Positions 49,690 through 59,005 are shown, counted from the first letter of the stretch. The stretch is DNA of 64,000 nucleotides from Bacilli bacterium (GCA_017454295.1 JAFTDF010000020.1:1-64000); one strand, 5' to 3'. Notes: generated by a model from the sequence alone, not told the origin. Translations and numbers: made by a program.

Positions 49690-52023
49690 TTAATTTCCTC
49701 CTTCATAGATTTTGGTTTTGAAAAAGCGTAATCGTAATGCATTCAAGACGACGGTGATCGAAGATAGCGACATCGCGATCGATCCGATCATCGGCGTCAA
49801 AACAAGGTGGGACTGGGAACCGGTGAACCAATTGGGCGGAACGCTAACGCCATATAAAGCCCCGGCAGCCAAAGGAATCAAAATCAGGTTGTAGAAGAAT
49901 GCCCAAGATAGGTTTTCCTTGATGTTGGCCACCACCTTTTTGCTGAGTTCGGCCACCGCCACCACATCCTTGGGGTCATTGCGAACTAACACGATATCCG
50001 AGCTCTCAATAGCGATATCGGTGCCGGCTCCGATGGCGATGCCAACATCCGCGGCCGTTAAGGCGGGCGCATCGTTGATCCCGTCTCCTACCATCGCCAC
50101 TTTATAACCTTGGGATTTGAGGCGGGAGACAATGCCTTCTTTCTGGTCTGGAAGGACTTCGGCATAGACTTCATCCACCCCTAACTGCGATGCAATATAA
50201 CGAGCCGTTTTTTCGTTATCACCCGTCAAAATTCCCACTCTTTTACCAAGTTTTTGCAAAGTTTTTACTGCGGATTTCGCGTTTTCTTTGATTTCGTCCG
50301 CCAAAGCAAAAAGCGCCAGTAATTCTCCATCTTTTGCTACGAAAATACCGGTTTTCCCCTCTTCGGAGAACCGCTGAAAATCCGTTTCCGCTAGGCTTAA
50401 ATCGACTTGCGCTTCGCTCATTAAGGTCCGGTTGCCAATGAGGAAGCCGTTGCCCCCAACACCCTTTCCGGGATAGTTGGAGAAATCTTCGGAAAGATGG
50501 GGGACGACCCCAAGTTCCACCGCATAAGAAACGATCGCTTTGGAAAGAGGGTGCTCACTATTAGATTCAACGCTGGCAACGCCTTCGAGCAATTGGTTTT
50601 CTTTCTTGGTGTAATAAATTGCATCGGATACGGCGGGAACGCCTTTGGTAAGCGTCCCGGTTTTATCAAACAGCACCACATTGACCTTTTCCATAGTCTC
50701 AAACGCCTCAGCGGATTTGATGAGTAGACCGTGCTCGGCACCTTTGCCCGTGCCCACCATAATCGCCACGGGGGTGGCAAGCCCTAAAGCGCAAGGGCAC
50801 GAAATGACAAGTACGGATATGGCGAGTTGAAACGCCAAGTTGGTATCGGGGCGGGCCATGGCCTCGACGCTGCCGGTGCCCGTTAAAATCATCCAAATTG
50901 TAAAAGTAATCAAACTAAGAAGCATGACGGCCGGAACAAAAAACAAAGAAATCCGATCGGCAAGGCGGGCGATAGGCGCTTTGGAATCACTTGCTTGCTG
51001 GACCAATTCGACGATTTTGCCAATGGTGGTGTCTTTCCCAACGGAAACGACGCGCATGCTAAACGTGCCATCCCGATTCAAGGTGGCACCAACCGCCTTA
51101 TCGCCCTCTTTTTTATAAACTGGCAGCGATTCACCCGTAATCGCGGATTCGTCGATTTCGCCATAGCCACGAACAATCACGCCGTCAGCGGGTACCGACA
51201 TACCGGGCTTAATCAATACCAAATCATCTTCTTGTAACGATTCGGTGGGAACTTCCACCGCCTCTTCTCCGCGCATTAGCAAAGCCGTTTCTGGCGTTAA
51301 TGCCATCAACGCGGCAATAGAGGCCGTGGTTTTGTTCGTAGCCCGCGATTCAAAATATTTCCCTAAGGAAATAAAGGCCGGAATCATCGCCGCGGATTCG
51401 ATATAAATATTCATCGATAAGGCCATGACGGTGCTGTTATCCCCTTTGGTGGCAGCGATGATCATCGCCGTCAAAGAATAAAGACCATAAATAATAGAGG
51501 CCGTGGAGCCCACCGCCACCAAGGCATCCATGTTCGGATGCAGTTTAAACAAACTTTTATAGCCAGAAGCGTAATGGTGAAAATTCAGAACGATAATCGG
51601 CACTAGCAAAACAAATTGCGCGGTGACGTTGGCGATGCAAAGGGCGATCATGTTGGGAGAATGGTGAATCCATTCCATCCAGGCCGGCACCAACATAGGG
51701 CCCATGGAGAAGGCCATCAAAACAATCAGCAACGCAACGCTGACGATCAGTTTATTCCGACGCACGGCCAGCTCTTTTTTCCGTTTTTCCTGAATTTGGC
51801 GAATCGTTTGATTTACAAACACCGAGCAAGAGTATCCAGCCCCATCCACGGCTTGGATAATGGCGTTTTCATCCACTTTGGCATCGTCATATTCGACGAC
51901 CATCGATTTCGAAAGAAGCGAGACATTCACCGCGGTCACGCCATCGAGTTTGGCAACCGCGCGATTGACGTTGGCCTGACAGGCGGCGCACATCATGCCG
52001 TTCACTTCAAATTTTCGTTTCAT
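49690..52023 (-). CDS. copA: Cu(I)-exporting P-type ATPase CopA
   Basis: A 777-residue P1B ATPase. One N-terminal HMA domain (MMCAAC, Cys12 and Cys15), TGES actuator motif, membrane CPC in SCPCALGLATP, phosphorylation site DKTGTLT, and GDGINDAPAL. It pumps Cu(I) out of the cell. ATG 52023 sits just after the operator; the longer frame would start before the transcription start. Only one HMA domain is present. Confidence 0.97.
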   Translation of the reverse strand: MKRKFEVNGMMCAACQANVNRAVAKLDGVTAVNVSLLSKSMVVEYDDAKVDENAIIQAVDGAGYSCSVFVNQTIRQIQEKRKKELAVRRNKLIVSVALLIVLMAFSMGPMLVPAWMEWIHHSPNMIALCIANVTAQFVLLVPIIVLNFHHYASGYKSLFKLHPNMDALVAVGSTASIIYGLYSLTAMIIAATKGDNSTVMALSMNIYIESAAMIPAFISLGKYFESRATNKTTASIAALMALTPETALLMRGEEAVEVPTESLQEDDLVLIKPGMSVPADGVIVRGYGEIDESAITGESLPVYKKEGDKAVGATLNRDGTFSMRVVSVGKDTTIGKIVELVQQASDSKAPIARLADRISLFFVPAVMLLSLITFTIWMILTGTGSVEAMARPDTNLAFQLAISVLVISCPCALGLATPVAIMVGTGKGAEHGLLIKSAEAFETMEKVNVVLFDKTGTLTKGVPAVSDAIYYTKKENQLLEGVASVESNSEHPLSKAIVSYAVELGVVPHLSEDFSNYPGKGVGGNGFLIGNRTLMSEAQVDLSLAETDFQRFSEEGKTGIFVAKDGELLALFALADEIKENAKSAVKTLQKLGKRVGILTGDNEKTARYIASQLGVDEVYAEVLPDQKEGIVSRLKSQGYKVAMVGDGINDAPALTAADVGIAIGAGTDIAIESSDIVLVRNDPKDVVAVAELSKKVVANIKENLSWAFFYNLILIPLAAGALYGVSVPPNWFTGSQSHLVLTPMIGSIAMSLSSITVVLNALRLRFFKTKIYEGGN

Positions 52024-52026
52024 AGG

Positions 52027-52070
52027 ATACCCCCAGGGGGTATTGTAAAACAGGGCCGCCCATCCGTAAA
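52027..52070 (-). promoter_or_regulatory. copA promoter and CsoR operator
   Basis: TTTACG-17-TACAAT on the minus strand, followed by the perfect palindrome ATACCCCC-A-GGGGGTAT (52027-52043, written on the plus strand). It overlaps the -10, +1 and the GGGGG that serves as ribosome site. Confidence 0.85.
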
Positions 52071-52082
52071 CCAATATGCACA

Positions 52083-52105
52083 AAAGAAAATCCCGCTAAG
52101 CGGGA
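52083..52105 (-). terminator. Terminator after hsp20
   Basis: TCCCGCT and AGCGGGA arms, then TTTTCTTTT on the minus strand. Confidence 0.8.
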
Positions 52106-52130
52106 CTTTCCTCAATACAACCCTAGGAGG

Positions 52131-52538
52131 TTAATTGATTTCGACGATATGGGCCTTCTTTTCTTCTTTGATTTTCGGCAGATGGATGGCCAGGACGCCG
52201 TTTTCTAGCTTCGCGCCGATGGCCTTTTCGTCAATTCCTTCAATATAGAAGGAGCGAGAGGCTTCGCCGGCAAAGCGTTCGCGGCGCACATACTTGATTT
52301 CCCCGGTCTCGGCATCCGTCTTCACCTTGAGGGTCAAGGTATTGTCTTCGTAAGCCAAGGACACGTTTTCTTTGGCAACCCCCGGAAGATCGACGAGCAA
52401 GGTGTAAGCATTCTCGTCTTCGATGATATCGGTCTTCATCGACAGCGTTCCGAAGTTTGCGGCGTTCTTCGTATCTTCCATGGCATCGAATAAGGGGCGA
52501 AGTAAGGGAGCCCAATAGGCATTGTTGTTGCAGTACAT
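52131..52538 (-). CDS. Hsp20-family small heat-shock protein
   Basis: A 135-residue alpha-crystallin protein: ENAYTLLVDLPGVAKENVSLAYEDNTLTLKV, then ARSFYIEGID-like strands and the AIHLPKIKEE end with the I/L-x-I/L-type tail (HIVEIN). It binds unfolding proteins without ATP. A strong GGAGG ribosome site precedes it, and a CIRCE element in front makes it a likely HrcA target. Confidence 0.94.
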   Translation of the reverse strand: MYCNNNAYWAPLLRPLFDAMEDTKNAANFGTLSMKTDIIEDENAYTLLVDLPGVAKENVSLAYEDNTLTLKVKTDAETGEIKYVRRERFAGEASRSFYIEGIDEKAIGAKLENGVLAIHLPKIKEEKKAHIVEIN

Positions 52539-52560
52539 AATGATTCCTCCTGAATCTGTT

Positions 52561-52587
52561 TTAGCACTCGCTCATTTCAAGTGCTAA
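52561..52587 (-). promoter_or_regulatory. CIRCE element (HrcA operator)
   Basis: TTAGCACTC, nine bases, AAGTGCTAA. The consensus is TTAGCACTC-N9-GAGTGCTAA, so one base differs. It lies directly downstream of the hsp20 -10. A further half-site GAGTGCTAA is at 52624-52632. Confidence 0.9.
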
Positions 52588-52591
52588 CCAT

Positions 52592-52619
52592 ATGATATAC
52601 CCCTTTTTGGCAGTGTCAA
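52592..52619 (-). promoter_or_regulatory. hsp20 promoter
   Basis: TTGACA, 16 bases, TATCAT on the minus strand. The -35 overlaps the stop codon of the upstream gene (52616-52618). Confidence 0.8.
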
Positions 52620-53056
52620 GCGTTGAGTGCTAATTTTCTTTGATTTCCTTCATTTTTCTCAAATTGACTCGATGCCATCGAAAGAAGTTGCTCTTCGATT
52701 TCTTTGATTCGGCGCGAAAAATCGGGTGTTACGTAATAATCTTTCTTAGAAATCGCGGCAATTTTCTTCTCGATGATGCGATTCAAAATCTCGCAGAATT
52801 CCTCGCAAACCCGCGAAAGGCTCATCTGGCTCCAACGGGTCAAGATTCGATTTTCGGCATCGCTAAGTTCACACCGATCCGGAAGGAACGTTGCGCGCAA
52901 AAACAAGAGGTCGGCATAATAGGAAACTTCCGCCATTGCCTCCTCGTCAAAGGGGAATTCGCGACGTAACGCGAATAAGGAGGTACACGCGTCATGCGCT
53001 AGGTTGAGGATGTATCGCGTAAATTGCGATTGTTTGGTTTCTAAGTCGTGGGACAT
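52616..53056 (-). CDS. Hypothetical helical protein (146 residues)
   Basis: I do not recognise a family. The protein is predicted almost wholly helical, with amphipathic segments (YILNLAHDACTSLFALRREF, EEFCEILNRIIEKKIAAI, FSRRIKEIEEQLLSMASS), three scattered Cys and no membrane helix. Its ribosome site AAAGGAG and the U-run before its ATG are the 3' arm and tail of the lysS terminator, so initiation may be controlled by that hairpin. Its stop codon overlaps the hsp20 -35. Confidence 0.65.
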   Translation of the reverse strand: MSHDLETKQSQFTRYILNLAHDACTSLFALRREFPFDEEAMAEVSYYADLLFLRATFLPDRCELSDAENRILTRWSQMSLSRVCEEFCEILNRIIEKKIAAISKKDYYVTPDFSRRIKEIEEQLLSMASSQFEKNEGNQRKLALNA

Positions 53057-53057
53057 A

Positions 53058-53103
53058 AAAAGCTCCTTTCCCTTTCTTATACGAACGGAAGGAGCCTTTT
53101 TGA
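53058..53103 (-). terminator. lysS terminator overlapping the next gene's ribosome site
   Basis: On the minus strand GGCTCCTTCC pairs with GGGAAAGGAGC around a loop of about 15 bases, then TTTTT-ATG. The AAAGGAG of the 3' arm is the ribosome site of the 146-residue gene. Confidence 0.75.
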
Positions 53104-53119
53104 GAAAAATCGTGGTTAT

Positions 53120-54601
53120 TTATTCGTCTTTCATCGTCGGGAAGAGAAGGACTTCGCGAATCGATTGAGAGTTGGTGAACAACATGACCAAGCGGTCGAT
53201 GCCAACGCCGATGCCGCCGGCAGGAGGCATCCCATAACGCATGGCATCCAAGAAGTTGTGGTCCATATCGGAAGCTTCTTCGTCGCCACGGCCTTTGGCT
53301 TCAAGTTGGGCCACAAAACGTTCTTTTTGATCAAACGGATCGTTTAATTCGCTATAAGCGTTGCCGAACTCCGAGCCGTTGATAAAGAATTCAAAGCGTT
53401 CCACAAACCGAGGATCAGCCGATTTCTTGGTAAGGGGCGAAACCTCGATGGGATAAGTATGGATGAACGTCGGTTGAATCAAGGTCGGTTCCACGAATTC
53501 ATCGAAGAACGCCTGAATGATATAACCCACAGAGTTCCAAGATTTTTCCAAAGGAACATTATGCTTTTTGGCCAAGAGGCAAGCTTCTTCAAAACTCATC
53601 TCGGCAGTGAAATCGATACCCGTTTTTTCTTTGATGGCATCGGTCATGGAAATCCAGGCAAACGGTTTGGAGAAATCGAGCTGGACTTCGCCCCAGGTCA
53701 ACTGCAGAGAACCAATGACCTTCTCGGCAATGTCTTTGAACAAGCCTTCGGTCCATTCACGCATGGATTGCAGGTCACCATAGGCTTGATAGAGCTCGAT
53801 GGTGGTGAATTCGGGGTTGTGATAGGTGTCGATGCCTTCGTTACGGAAGATACGGCCGATTTCATAGACGCGGTCAATTCCACCAATCATGGCCTTTTTC
53901 AGGTTCAATTCGGTGGCAATGCGAAGATAGAAGTCTTTATCCAAAGCGTTGTGGTGCGTGATAAAGGGGCGAGCAGAAGCGCCGCTATTGACGGAAGAAA
54001 GGATCGGGGTTTCGACTTCGATAAAGCCAAGTTCGTCGCAATAACGGCGAATCTCTTTGATGATGGCGGGGCGCAGCATGGCAATCTTCCGGGATTCGTC
54101 ATTGACGATCATATCCAAATAACGATGACGGTAACGATCTTCCGTATCGGTTAAACCATGGAACTTCTCAGGAAGAGGCTTTAAGCATTTGCTGATGTGG
54201 GTAAACCGCTCCACGTGGATGGTAAGTTCGCCGGTGCGGGACTTCATCAAAGTGCCCTTTAAGCCAACGATGTCACCTAAATCCGACAATCTGAAAACGG
54301 AATAATCGTGTTCGCCCAAAACGTCGATGCCAAGCCAGCCTTGGATATTGCCGTATTGGTCTTTTAAATTGACGAAAGCAGCTTTGCCCATTCTGCGAAT
54401 GGCAACCAAGCGGCCCGCCACGTCGACGACGATATTGCGTTCTTGTAATTCTTCGGCGCTGCATTCGCCGTATTTGGCGCGAATGTCGCGGATCGAATCG
54501 GTGAAATCATAGCGTTTGCCAAACGGCTCCACGCCAAGTTCGCGGTACTTGGCAAGTTTCTCAAATCGTACTTGCTCTTGATCGGTGAGTTTTTCTTCCA
54601 T
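53120..54601 (-). CDS. lysS: Lysyl-tRNA synthetase, class II
   Basis: A 493-residue enzyme charging tRNA-Lys. The OB-fold anticodon domain (RRMGKAAFVNLKDQYGNIQG) is followed by class II motifs: motif 2 NPEFTTIELYQAYGD and motif 3 GIGVGIDRLVML. ATG 54601 has GGAGG nine bases upstream; the longer frame is not conserved. No T-box is visible. Confidence 0.97.
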   Translation of the reverse strand: MEEKLTDQEQVRFEKLAKYRELGVEPFGKRYDFTDSIRDIRAKYGECSAEELQERNIVVDVAGRLVAIRRMGKAAFVNLKDQYGNIQGWLGIDVLGEHDYSVFRLSDLGDIVGLKGTLMKSRTGELTIHVERFTHISKCLKPLPEKFHGLTDTEDRYRHRYLDMIVNDESRKIAMLRPAIIKEIRRYCDELGFIEVETPILSSVNSGASARPFITHHNALDKDFYLRIATELNLKKAMIGGIDRVYEIGRIFRNEGIDTYHNPEFTTIELYQAYGDLQSMREWTEGLFKDIAEKVIGSLQLTWGEVQLDFSKPFAWISMTDAIKEKTGIDFTAEMSFEEACLLAKKHNVPLEKSWNSVGYIIQAFFDEFVEPTLIQPTFIHTYPIEVSPLTKKSADPRFVERFEFFINGSEFGNAYSELNDPFDQKERFVAQLEAKGRGDEEASDMDHNFLDAMRYGMPPAGGIGVGIDRLVMLFTNSQSIREVLLFPTMKDE

Positions 54602-54623
54602 GCTGAGTTTCCTCCAGGGGCAT

Positions 54624-54651
54624 ATTGTAGCGGAAACTGTTTTTCTTGTAA
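54624..54651 (-). promoter_or_regulatory. lysS promoter
   Basis: TTACAA, 16 bases, TACAAT on the minus strand, giving a leader of about 20 bases with GGAGG. Confidence 0.6.
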
Positions 54652-54704
54652 TGTATGACATTAAAGAAAAGCCAAAACCCTGCCAGAAAATGGGTCTTTT
54701 CATT

Positions 54705-54735
54705 TAAAAAGACCGCTTCGCTAAGAAACGGTCGT
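54705..54735 (-). terminator. Terminator after the ABC exporter operon
   Basis: GACCG and CGGTC arms with an inner TTC/GAAG pairing, then TTTTT on the minus strand. Confidence 0.65.
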
Positions 54736-54741
54736 TTGGGA

Positions 54742-56685
54742 TTATTCCTCGGTGACTTGGCCACCGGTATAGAGGGTGTAATACTTGCCTTTTTGTTTGA
54801 GCAAGGATTCGTGATTGCCCCGCTCAATGATCTCGCCTTGTTCCAAGACCATAATGACATCGCTGTCTTGAATCGTGGAGAGACGGTGGGCGATGACGAA
54901 GACGGTACGTCCTTTCATAATCGCATCCATGCCCTCCGCGACCAATTTTTCGGTACGGGAGTCGATGGAAGAGGTTGCCTCATCTAAGATGAGGGCGGGC
55001 GGATTGGCGCAGGCGGCACGGGCAATGGAGAGTAACTGGCGTTGCCCTTGGGAAAGCCCCGCACCAGCTCCGGTTAAGACGGTGTCGTAGCCGTTTGGCA
55101 GCATACGGATAAAACCGTCTGCGTTGGCGAGTTTGGCAGCTTCGACGACTTGCTCATCGGTGGCCTCGGGGTTGCCATAACGGATATTCTCGCGAACCGT
55201 GTCGGTAAAGAGGTTGGTCTCTTGCAAAACCATGCCAAGGGCGCGACGCAGATCGCTTTTTTTGATTTTGTTGATGTTGATATCATCAAAGCGGATTTTC
55301 CCATCGTCGATATCGTAGAAGCGGTTCAACAAATTCGTGATGGTGGTTTTCCCAGCGCCGGTTGGCCCGACGAAGGCAATCTTTTGCCCTGGTTCGGCAT
55401 ATAAAGTCACGTTATGGAGAATACGTTTACCGGGAACATAAGAGAAGTCCACGTCATAGAGATTGATCTTCCCTTTCAACCACGTATACGTCGTGGTCCC
55501 ATCTTGATGGGGATGCTTCCAAGCCCACTTTCCAGTTCGGGTTTCGCTTTCCACGGGGTTCCCGTTTTCGTCTTCAAGGGCATTCACCAACAACACGTAC
55601 CCTTCGTCTTTTTCGGAAGGGGCGTCCATCATCTCAAAGATACGTTGGGCGCCCGCCATGGCCATGATCACCATGTTGATGTTCATGGCGATTTGGTTGA
55701 TCGGCATGACAAATTGACGGCCTAGCATCAAGAAGGAAACAATCACGCCCGGGTTCATGTTGACGACGTTTGGATCGATGCGACCCGCATCAATGCCGAC
55801 GATCAATAGTGCGCCCACCAAAGCAAGGACGACGAATTGCAGGTTGGATAAATTGTTCACCACCGGGCCCATGATGTTGGAGGATTTGGCGGCATTGGTG
55901 GTTTGGGCGCAGAGGTTGTCGTTGAGAACATCGAAGCCTTCTTTCGTCGCCGCTTCGTGATTAAAGACTTTGATGACTTTTTGGCCTGCGGTCATTTCTT
56001 CGATATAGCCATTGACCGCGCCGAGTCCACGTTGTTGCCCAATGAAATAACGGGAGGAACGTTTGGAGGTGCGTAGCACGAAGGTCAGAATTACGAAGAA
56101 GAAGGCGATGACGACCAGTAGCAACGCCCAGGATAATGTCGCCATCATCACAAAGGCCATGACCATCGTGACCAAAGACTGCAAGATGGCCGGCATGACG
56201 CGGGAAATCAATTCACGTAGCGTGTCGATATCGTTGGTATAGACCGACATCATATCCCCGTGGGTACGAGAATCGAAATACGACAAGGGTAACGTCTCCA
56301 TGTGGGAGAAGAGCTCGTCGCGGATTTTCTTTTGGGTGCCTTGTCCCACGATGGAAACGAGGACTTGATAGGCATAGGCGGTGATAATGCCGATGCTGTA
56401 AACGCCGATCATAACGAAGATGGCGGTGGAAAGATCCATCGGAATGCCGAGGAACGAAGTGGGTTCCCCATGGATCGTGGGTAAGATGAACCCATCGATC
56501 AAAATGGTACCCATGAAGAGGTTTCCGGCAACGGATGCCCCAGAGGAAAGGAGAATGCAAACGATGGCCAAGGCGATTTGCCATCCATACGATTTAAACA
56601 TCCGTCCCAAAAGACGCTTCATCAACGAAAGGGTTTCTTTGCCGCTTAATTTTTTCGCGCGACTATCTGCTCTCATCCTTGGCAT
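54742..56685 (-). CDS. ABC exporter half-transporter, catalytic-site subunit
   Basis: A 647-residue membrane-ATPase. Six helices are followed by an ATPase domain with Walker A GPTGAGKTT, signature LSQGQRQ, Walker B LILDEATSSID (Glu intact) and switch VIAHRLSTI (His intact). About 45 residues rich in Glu, Asn and Trp are inserted between the membrane domain and the ATPase. ATG 56685 has GGGGGTGA upstream and overlaps the partner gene by 23 bases. It pairs with the next protein as a heterodimeric drug or peptide exporter. Confidence 0.92.
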   Translation of the reverse strand: MPRMRADSRAKKLSGKETLSLMKRLLGRMFKSYGWQIALAIVCILLSSGASVAGNLFMGTILIDGFILPTIHGEPTSFLGIPMDLSTAIFVMIGVYSIGIITAYAYQVLVSIVGQGTQKKIRDELFSHMETLPLSYFDSRTHGDMMSVYTNDIDTLRELISRVMPAILQSLVTMVMAFVMMATLSWALLLVVIAFFFVILTFVLRTSKRSSRYFIGQQRGLGAVNGYIEEMTAGQKVIKVFNHEAATKEGFDVLNDNLCAQTTNAAKSSNIMGPVVNNLSNLQFVVLALVGALLIVGIDAGRIDPNVVNMNPGVIVSFLMLGRQFVMPINQIAMNINMVIMAMAGAQRIFEMMDAPSEKDEGYVLLVNALEDENGNPVESETRTGKWAWKHPHQDGTTTYTWLKGKINLYDVDFSYVPGKRILHNVTLYAEPGQKIAFVGPTGAGKTTITNLLNRFYDIDDGKIRFDDININKIKKSDLRRALGMVLQETNLFTDTVRENIRYGNPEATDEQVVEAAKLANADGFIRMLPNGYDTVLTGAGAGLSQGQRQLLSIARAACANPPALILDEATSSIDSRTEKLVAEGMDAIMKGRTVFVIAHRLSTIQDSDVIMVLEQGEIIERGNHESLLKQKGKYYTLYTGGQVTEE

Positions 56686-58513
56686 CGAAATCACCCCCTT
56701 TCTGTTGGCTATCATAGGTCTCACGGTAAATCCCGTTCTTGGCCATTAATTCTTGATGCGTGCCCATTTCCGCGATTTCACCTTGGTCCAGTACCACGAT
56801 CAAATCGCAGTCTTTGATGGATAAAACGCGTTGCGCGACGATGAGTTTGGTCACGTCGGGAATCTCGGTTTGGAAGGCATGACGAATCGAGGCGTCGGTT
56901 TTGGTGTCGACGGCGGATGTGGAGTCATCCAAAATCAAAACTTTGGGCTGTTTCAATAGCGCCCTCGCGATGCAAAGACGTTGCCGTTGACCACCAGAAA
57001 AATTGGTTCCACCTTGTTCGACGGGCGAGTCATATTTGTCCTGCATTCTTTCGATAAATTCGTCGGCGCAGGCTAGTTTTGCGGCTTTTTCCAGATGTTC
57101 TTGGGTTGCATTCGGATTGCCCCAAAGTAAATTGGAACGAATCGTTCCGGTGAAGAGAACATTCTTTTGCAATACGACCGCAACCGCGTCGCGCAGAACT
57201 TCCAAATCGTATTCGCGAACGTCTTTTCCACCCACTTTGACGCTCCCTTGATCGACGTCATAAAGACGGGCAATCAGGGAAACGAACGTCGACTTGGACG
57301 AGCCGGTCGCCCCAATGACACCAACCATAGCTCCGCTGGGAATGTGGATGTTGATGTCGTGGAGAACCTCCTTTTCAGAGTTTTTGTTGTAGCGGAAGCC
57401 CACATGCTCGAAATCAATGGATCCATCGGCCACCTCGGTGACCGCATTTGCGGGAGAGACGAGGTCGGGTTCTTCTTGGAGAACCTCAACGATACGTTCC
57501 GCCGAGTTACGGGCGATGATGATCATGACGAATGACATCGAGAGCATCATCAGCGACATGAGAATCTGCATGACATAGGTCAGAAGCGAGGCGAGGGAGC
57601 CGGTATTGAAGCCGTCGGCCGCGTTGCCACTTTCGATGATCATCCGGGAGCCAAAATAGGCAATCACCAGCATCGAGGCATAGGTGGCTAGTTGCATCGC
57701 GGGGTTATTTAACGCAAGCAAACGTTCCGCTTTGACGAATGTTTTGTAAATAAACTGGGAAACTTTTCCGAATTTAGCCGTCTCATGTTCTTCGCGGGCG
57801 TAGGATTTCACCACGCGAATACCTTGTAGGTTTTCTTGCACGGATGCGTTGAGGTCATCATAAGCGTTAAAGACACGGACGAAGGTGGGGTGCACTTTGA
57901 TGGCAACGCCAAATAAAACGAAGGCCAAGAAGGGGATCGCACCCACGAACACGAGGGCCAATTGCCAGGAAATGGTGGATGCCATAACCAAGGCAAAAAT
58001 CATCATAAAAGGCGAGCGCACCACCATCCGCAAGATCATTTGCAAAGAGTTTTGAACGTTGGTGACGTCGGTCGTCATGCGGGTAATCAAGCTTGAAGTA
58101 GAGAAATGATCGATGTTCTTAAACGAGAAATCCTGAATCTTGTAATACATCGCCTGACGGAGGTTCCGCCCAAATCGAGCGGAGGCGATGGCGGAAAACA
58201 CACCTGCCAAAATACCGGCGGTGCAAGACAGAATCGCCATCCCAAGCATCGCCCCGGCCATGCCAAATAGTTCGCCGGTATGATCGGCGACTTTGTATCC
58301 TTGGGCAATCGCTTCGGCGCCCGGGTTGATGATATTGATGATAAATTGTGAGAAATAAGGGATGAGGACCTCACACACGACTTCGGCGGCTACGGTCACC
58401 CATGCCAAAATCGCAAACGTCCACGCCCCTTTCATATAACCAGCAAGGTTTTTTAGCACACGGGCTTTTTCTTTTTTCTCGGTTCCTTGCTGTAACGCTG
58501 CTTCTGCGCTCAT
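56663..58513 (-). CDS. ABC exporter half-transporter, degenerate-site subunit
   Basis: A 616-residue partner. Walker A is GATGSSKST, the signature is FSGGQRQR, Walker B is LILDDSTSAVD with Asp in place of the catalytic Glu, and the switch position is AQRVLSI with Gln in place of His. This matches the degenerate half of LmrCD/TM287-288-type heterodimers. Its start overlaps the marR stop (ATGA), and it is controlled with it. Confidence 0.92.
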   Translation of the reverse strand: MSAEAALQQGTEKKEKARVLKNLAGYMKGAWTFAILAWVTVAAEVVCEVLIPYFSQFIINIINPGAEAIAQGYKVADHTGELFGMAGAMLGMAILSCTAGILAGVFSAIASARFGRNLRQAMYYKIQDFSFKNIDHFSTSSLITRMTTDVTNVQNSLQMILRMVVRSPFMMIFALVMASTISWQLALVFVGAIPFLAFVLFGVAIKVHPTFVRVFNAYDDLNASVQENLQGIRVVKSYAREEHETAKFGKVSQFIYKTFVKAERLLALNNPAMQLATYASMLVIAYFGSRMIIESGNAADGFNTGSLASLLTYVMQILMSLMMLSMSFVMIIIARNSAERIVEVLQEEPDLVSPANAVTEVADGSIDFEHVGFRYNKNSEKEVLHDINIHIPSGAMVGVIGATGSSKSTFVSLIARLYDVDQGSVKVGGKDVREYDLEVLRDAVAVVLQKNVLFTGTIRSNLLWGNPNATQEHLEKAAKLACADEFIERMQDKYDSPVEQGGTNFSGGQRQRLCIARALLKQPKVLILDDSTSAVDTKTDASIRHAFQTEIPDVTKLIVAQRVLSIKDCDLIVVLDQGEIAEMGTHQELMAKNGIYRETYDSQQKGGDFDAKDESR

Positions 58514-58947
58514 TGCTTGGCCTCCTTCATTTTGGCGGTCACTTTTTCATAGATCGAGTTAAATGCGGCAAGCTCTTCGTCGGTGACGTCGGCAAATAGC
58601 CGCGCATCGTGGGCAAGAAGCGTTTCCCGTGATAATTCGTTGATACGCTTTCCCTTTTCGGTGATGAAAAGCTGTTTTCCGCGCTTGTCGTTTGGATCGA
58701 TACGCGATTCCAAATATCCTTTGACTTCTAAAAAGGAAAGAACCTCAGAGGCGGTGCTCTTCGTTAATTCGAAAAGCGCGGCAATGCGAGATTGGTTGGT
58801 CCCGGGGTTGTTCCTTAAATAAGCAAGGATGCGGTCTCCAGTGGGGGAAATCTCATCCCCAAAGCGATTTCGGAATTCGTTTGCAAAGCTGTTGCGAAGC
58901 AAACGACCGAGTCGCACGATGTTTTGTCCAGGTAATTCTGTTCTCAT
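58510..58947 (-). CDS. MarR-family transcriptional regulator
   Basis: A 145-residue winged-helix regulator (NPGTNQSRIAALFELTKSTASEVLSFLEVKGYLESRIDPNDKRGKQLFITEKG is its full DNA-binding core in outline; recognition helix near residues 65-80). It is first in an operon with the ABC exporter, the usual arrangement for a substrate-responsive repressor. A palindrome GTTCGG-GG-CCGAAC is just upstream. Confidence 0.9.
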   Translation of the reverse strand: MRTELPGQNIVRLGRLLRNSFANEFRNRFGDEISPTGDRILAYLRNNPGTNQSRIAALFELTKSTASEVLSFLEVKGYLESRIDPNDKRGKQLFITEKGKRINELSRETLLAHDARLFADVTDEELAAFNSIYEKVTAKMKEAKQ

Positions 58948-58949
58948 TT

Positions 58950-58963
58950 GTTCGGCCCCGAAC
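58950..58963. promoter_or_regulatory. Probable MarR operator
   Basis: GTTCGG and CCGAAC arms around two bases, between a TATTAA-like -10 and the ATG. Position and symmetry fit autorepression. Confidence 0.55.
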
Positions 58964-59005
58964 TATTTAATACCTTTCGGGTTGGCCGAGCAAGAAAAAA
59001 CACCT

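Noticed and set aside
53459-54154. Plus-strand frame of 231 codons opposite lysS
   Set aside because: Antisense shadow of a confident lysS; no ribosome site or family match.
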